Shown one piece after another: positions 61,166 to 64,000 of a stretch of DNA of 64,000 bases. Both the position numbers and the translations under genes were made by a program. The stretch comes from an uncultured Clostridia bacterium. GTDB taxonomy: Bacteria; Bacillota; Clostridia; TANB77; CAG-508. Where the stretch lies: assembly GCA_944387505.1 (NCBI GenBank), contig CALXFG010000004.1:1-64000 (forward strand), in the 5' to 3' direction. Numbering within the stretch: position 1 is the first letter of the stretch; each line of letters begins with the position of its first letter. A model generated the notes under the pieces. The model saw only the letters and a program-made list of their open reading frames with translations. It did no database searches and had not been told where the DNA came from.

Positions 61166-63541
61166 ATGGAAAATGAGAAAAAAGAAAAACTTTTAAAAAG
61201 AAAAGGTACAAAAATTGCATTTTTTATATTATTTTTAATCATCATTGCAATAGGAACATCATCAGGCGTATTCTTTTATTTAAAAAGTAGAAATAGTAAT
61301 GATACTCAAAGAAACGCTGCTATATATTATGCTATTTTTGATGATGGAACCTATTATATTCCAAAAGCAGAACCAAACATCAAGTTTGCAATTGATAGTA
61401 ATGATTCCAATTCTTATAAACTCACAAATGCAAATCAAGAAACAGTTCAAAGTAGTATTGTAGAATATAATGGGAAGAAATATATACAGGCTAATAAAAA
61501 CTATACAAAAGGTGAAACATATCAATTAGAGTTAACAAATGCAAATTTTACAGATGACGTTTTGAAAGAAACCAAAAAAGTCCAATTTAAAATTAAAGAA
61601 GATGAAAAAGCAAAATATAAAATGGCGGACAATGTAGTGCTTGTTGATGCTAACAATATTCAAATAGAAGATGAAACAACCGTAAATATACAAAATGAAG
61701 ATTTAAAAGAGGGACAAATAATCCTAGTTAAAAAGGATGAAAATATTCAAAATGCATATAAAATATCAAATATCAATGGGAAAACTGCAACAGTAATAGA
61801 ACCAGATTTATCAGAAATATATGATAGTGTAGACCTATATAAAGAAGGAAAAGTGAATTTCAATGATTTAAAAATAAATGAAAATGCAGAAATAGAAATT
61901 GAAAAAAGTATAAAAGAATCTGCACTTTATCAGTTTTTATCAAACAAAGTATATGCAGCAGCTGAAGCTCCAAAAATATCTTTAGTTGCAAACGGAGAAG
62001 AAATAGAAATCGAAGTGGAATTAACCTTTAAAGCAGATGGAGAGAAAAAACTAGGATTAGATTCTTTAAAACAACATGATTTAGTTATCAAATTATCTTA
62101 TAAAATTTCAACAGATTATATTGTCGATGTTCAAAAAGATTTTTCTATGAACTATGATATGGCGCTAAAAACAACAGCAGGAATTGAAGTAGAATTAAAA
62201 TCTGGAAATGAATATTTAAAGGGAATATCCAATATCAGTGATGAGGAATATAGTAAATCTGTTAAAGAAATTGTTCAAAAATTGCAAAATGAAGTACCAG
62301 ATGTTTCAGAAAATTCCATAGATATTGGTGCAATTGAGGTACCAACAGGTATTCCTGGAATCAATGTTTATTTTGATATATATTTACAAACACAATTAGC
62401 ATTACAAATCAATTTAAAATATGAAGGACAAATTGAAACAATAGAACATGCTGGTTTTATCATGAACAAAAATGAAAAAAGGGCATATCAAAATACAAGT
62501 CAAACAACATCTTCACATGAATTTTCTGTTGTAGGAAAGGCAGAAATCAGAATAGGAATTGGTTTAGATGGAGGAATTAGTATTATTAATAAAGACCTAG
62601 CACATGCTGGTGTTGGTGTGGAATTTGGGGTATATAATGAGTATTTTGCAACAGCAAAAGTTGAATATACTACAAAAAACAATGACAATGATTCAGGAAT
62701 ATATGCTAAAATCGAATTAGGAATTTATTTGAAAGTGAAATTAGATTGCTCAGTAGATGCTTTGTTCTTTAAAGTAGAATACAAAGCAGATTTAGCAGAA
62801 TTAAAATATCCCGTATTTAAAGTAGAAACAGGAGTTGATTGGACAGGGGATGAAAATGAACAAAATGTAACAAACACACAGCAAAATACAAATGCTACGA
62901 ATCATCAAAATACATCTACAAATACAAACACGAATACCTCTTCTAATACAGGAACAGAAAAAGGGGTAGTCGGAAGTCTTTCGATTGATACAGATTCAGA
63001 AAGCATACAAGCATATAAGAAATATATATTAGATAAAAAATATGTAGATGATTACAAGAATTATTTCCAAGAAGAAGGTTGGAACAATAATATACTCAAA
63101 GATGTAGGATACTGTATTTTTGATATTAATCAAGATGGAATACCGGAATTAATTATTGATGCAGATAGTATAGATGAAGAATGGAGAATTGATGCACTTT
63201 ATACTTTTAATAAAGAAAGCAAATCTGTTATAAAAGTGGATATGATATATAATTATGCAGGACTTCGTTACGAAAAGAACGAACATGAACTTGTCTACAC
63301 ATCACTAAGACCTAATTTTTATGTAGGCAGTTATGGATTTTATAAATTAGAGAATAACACATTAGTTTTTACAAAATCCGTAGGTCATGATATATCAGAA
63401 AATTATGATTACGATAAAAAAATCAATAGTGTAATCTGGGATGCCAATTCGCAAAAAAAATACATCACACAAGAGGAAGAAAGAGCTTATTTTGATAATG
63501 TTATTGATTTTTCTTATCAAGATATAACAAAAGTAAAATAA
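61166..63541 (+). CDS. Membrane-anchored extracellular protein with C-terminal calcium-loop domain
   Basis: 791 residues with a Lys-rich N-terminus and one helix (about 15-36). Residues about 50-270 include an ASN/Lys-rich strand region; the next, about 275-570, is beta-rich and like that of 56454 (KAEIRIGIGLDGGIS, AKIELGIYLKVKLDCSVD). A Thr/Asn linker (about 573-600) follows, then a C-terminal domain with CIFDINQDGIPELIIDAD, an EF-hand/dockerin-like DxNxDG calcium loop. ATG 61166 is preferred because AAGGGGG abuts the ATG at 61160. Family not recognised; probably a surface sensor or adhesin (inference). Confidence 0.7.
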   Translation: MENEKKEKLLKRKGTKIAFFILFLIIIAIGTSSGVFFYLKSRNSNDTQRNAAIYYAIFDDGTYYIPKAEPNIKFAIDSNDSNSYKLTNANQETVQSSIVEYNGKKYIQANKNYTKGETYQLELTNANFTDDVLKETKKVQFKIKEDEKAKYKMADNVVLVDANNIQIEDETTVNIQNEDLKEGQIILVKKDENIQNAYKISNINGKTATVIEPDLSEIYDSVDLYKEGKVNFNDLKINENAEIEIEKSIKESALYQFLSNKVYAAAEAPKISLVANGEEIEIEVELTFKADGEKKLGLDSLKQHDLVIKLSYKISTDYIVDVQKDFSMNYDMALKTTAGIEVELKSGNEYLKGISNISDEEYSKSVKEIVQKLQNEVPDVSENSIDIGAIEVPTGIPGINVYFDIYLQTQLALQINLKYEGQIETIEHAGFIMNKNEKRAYQNTSQTTSSHEFSVVGKAEIRIGIGLDGGISIINKDLAHAGVGVEFGVYNEYFATAKVEYTTKNNDNDSGIYAKIELGIYLKVKLDCSVDALFFKVEYKADLAELKYPVFKVETGVDWTGDENEQNVTNTQQNTNATNHQNTSTNTNTNTSSNTGTEKGVVGSLSIDTDSESIQAYKKYILDKKYVDDYKNYFQEEGWNNNILKDVGYCIFDINQDGIPELIIDADSIDEEWRIDALYTFNKESKSVIKVDMIYNYAGLRYEKNEHELVYTSLRPNFYVGSYGFYKLENNTLVFTKSVGHDISENYDYDKKINSVIWDANSQKKYITQEEERAYFDNVIDFSYQDITKVK

Positions 63542-63556
63542 AAGGAGAAATTTTAT

Positions 63557-64000
63557 ATGAGTGAAAAAAATGAAGAAGCAAAATCAACAGAACCAATAGA
63601 AGAAACAGAGAAAGTAGAAAAAATAGAGAATGCAAAAAGCAAAGAGAATAAAGAAAAAACAGAAAATACAAAAAATAACGAAACGATAGAAAAAGAAGAA
63701 AAGGAAACAAAGAAAGAAAAGAAAGGGAAAAAAGGAAAAGTTATCCTTATCTTGATTATCATTTTATTGGTGATTGCTTTGGCAGCTGGAGGAGGATATT
63801 TTGCATATCAATATATAGAAGAAAGCAAACCAATTGAACAAGAATGGGCAGACACCTATTATAACTATATAAAAGGTTCAGATGAAGAAGAGGCAAGTGA
63901 AAGTAGAAAAATACAAAATGATTCCAAAATCGGTTTTATAGAAGTAGCAGATATCGAAGATCCTGTTATGATTGTAGAATATGAAAAAGATGATGAAGAC
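63557..64000 (+). CDS. Membrane-anchored protein, 3' end outside window
   Basis: Open from ATG 63557 (behind AAAGGAGAAA, 15 nt after the previous stop) to the right edge, 148 codons seen. Residues 1-63 are Glu/Lys-rich, followed by a helix (about 64-86, ILILIIILLVIALAAGGGYF) and an outside segment with WADTYYNYIKGSDEEEA. The layout, a charged cytoplasmic part then one helix and an ectodomain, continues the pattern of the three genes before it. Family unknown. Confidence 0.68.
   Translation, partial: MSEKNEEAKSTEPIEETEKVEKIENAKSKENKEKTENTKNNETIEKEEKETKKEKKGKKGKVILILIIILLVIALAAGGGYFAYQYIEESKPIEQEWADTYYNYIKGSDEEEASESRKIQNDSKIGFIEVADIEDPVMIVEYEKDDED

Noticed and set aside
1-64000. tRNA, rRNA, transposase or phage genes
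   Set aside because: I found no TTCGAAT-type tRNA arm in a cloverleaf context, no rRNA-like stretch and no protein of these classes. The TTCGAAT at 50502 is part of a terminator stem.

Overview
The window is an AT-rich stretch from a low-GC, Gram-positive spore former, most likely a member of the Clostridia. The evidence is the strong AT bias, the AGAAAGGA/GGAGG ribosome binding sites, TTGACA-N17-TATAAT promoters, and Bacillota-type families: LPxTG sortase signal, BceRSAB-YxeA module, YfhO, ABC-F, dipicolinate synthase subunit B and a Spo0A DNA-binding domain. Every gene I can support is on the + strand. I see no tRNA, rRNA, CRISPR array, transposase or prophage.

Layout. 1-562: 3' end of guaB. 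0.8-6.8 kb: three surface or cell-wall proteins: a membrane-anchored cadherin-like protein, a glucosaminidase and an amidase. The two hydrolases carry six and seven copies of the same Ig-like (Big_2) repeat. 6.9-30.1 kb: a long cell-surface glycopolymer locus. It holds a pyruvyl transferase, an MBOAT/DHHW O-acetylation pair, a Wzt/Wzm-type exporter, many GT2 and GT4 glycosyltransferases (one frameshifted), two polyprenyl-phosphate-sugar donor/flippase sets, YfhO, GtrII-like and DUF2142 membrane proteins and a DedA protein. 30.1-32.0 kb: an ABC-F protein behind a leader that looks like an attenuator. 32.0-38.1 kb: a two-component system, its antimicrobial-peptide ABC transporter, a YxeA-like protein and a monofunctional peptidoglycan glycosyltransferase. 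38.3-47 kb: mixed genes, including three paralogous PF06541 membrane proteins, a receiver-less Spo0A-C protein, dpaB behind a SigK-like promoter, a LysM protein behind two LexA-like boxes, and oligoendopeptidase F. 47-52 kb: a 1,100-residue LPYTG-anchored Ig-repeat protein and a second amidase. 52-55.5 kb: an unknown protein, then a LysR regulator with an SDR oxidoreductase and a flavodoxin. 55.6-64 kb: a run of membrane-tethered secreted proteins of unknown function, the last one cut by the window end.

How the genes fit together. Most of the window serves the cell envelope: making, acetylating, glycosylating and exporting a surface polymer, cutting and extending peptidoglycan, and sensing envelope attack.

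Intergenic DNA is rich in palindromic repeats. The clearest case is a roughly 26-nt hairpin placed between gene ends and the next ribosome binding site. At two loci it is split by a roughly 95-nt structured palindrome with an apparent AATT duplication. There is also a 176-bp element with perfect 25-bp terminal inverted repeats, a 184-bp nested hairpin, and a 74-nt palindrome present in both orientations. Best candidates for undescribed biology are these nested palindromes, the ABC-F leader, the stand-alone Spo0A-C protein and the 55.6-64 kb surface-protein cluster.
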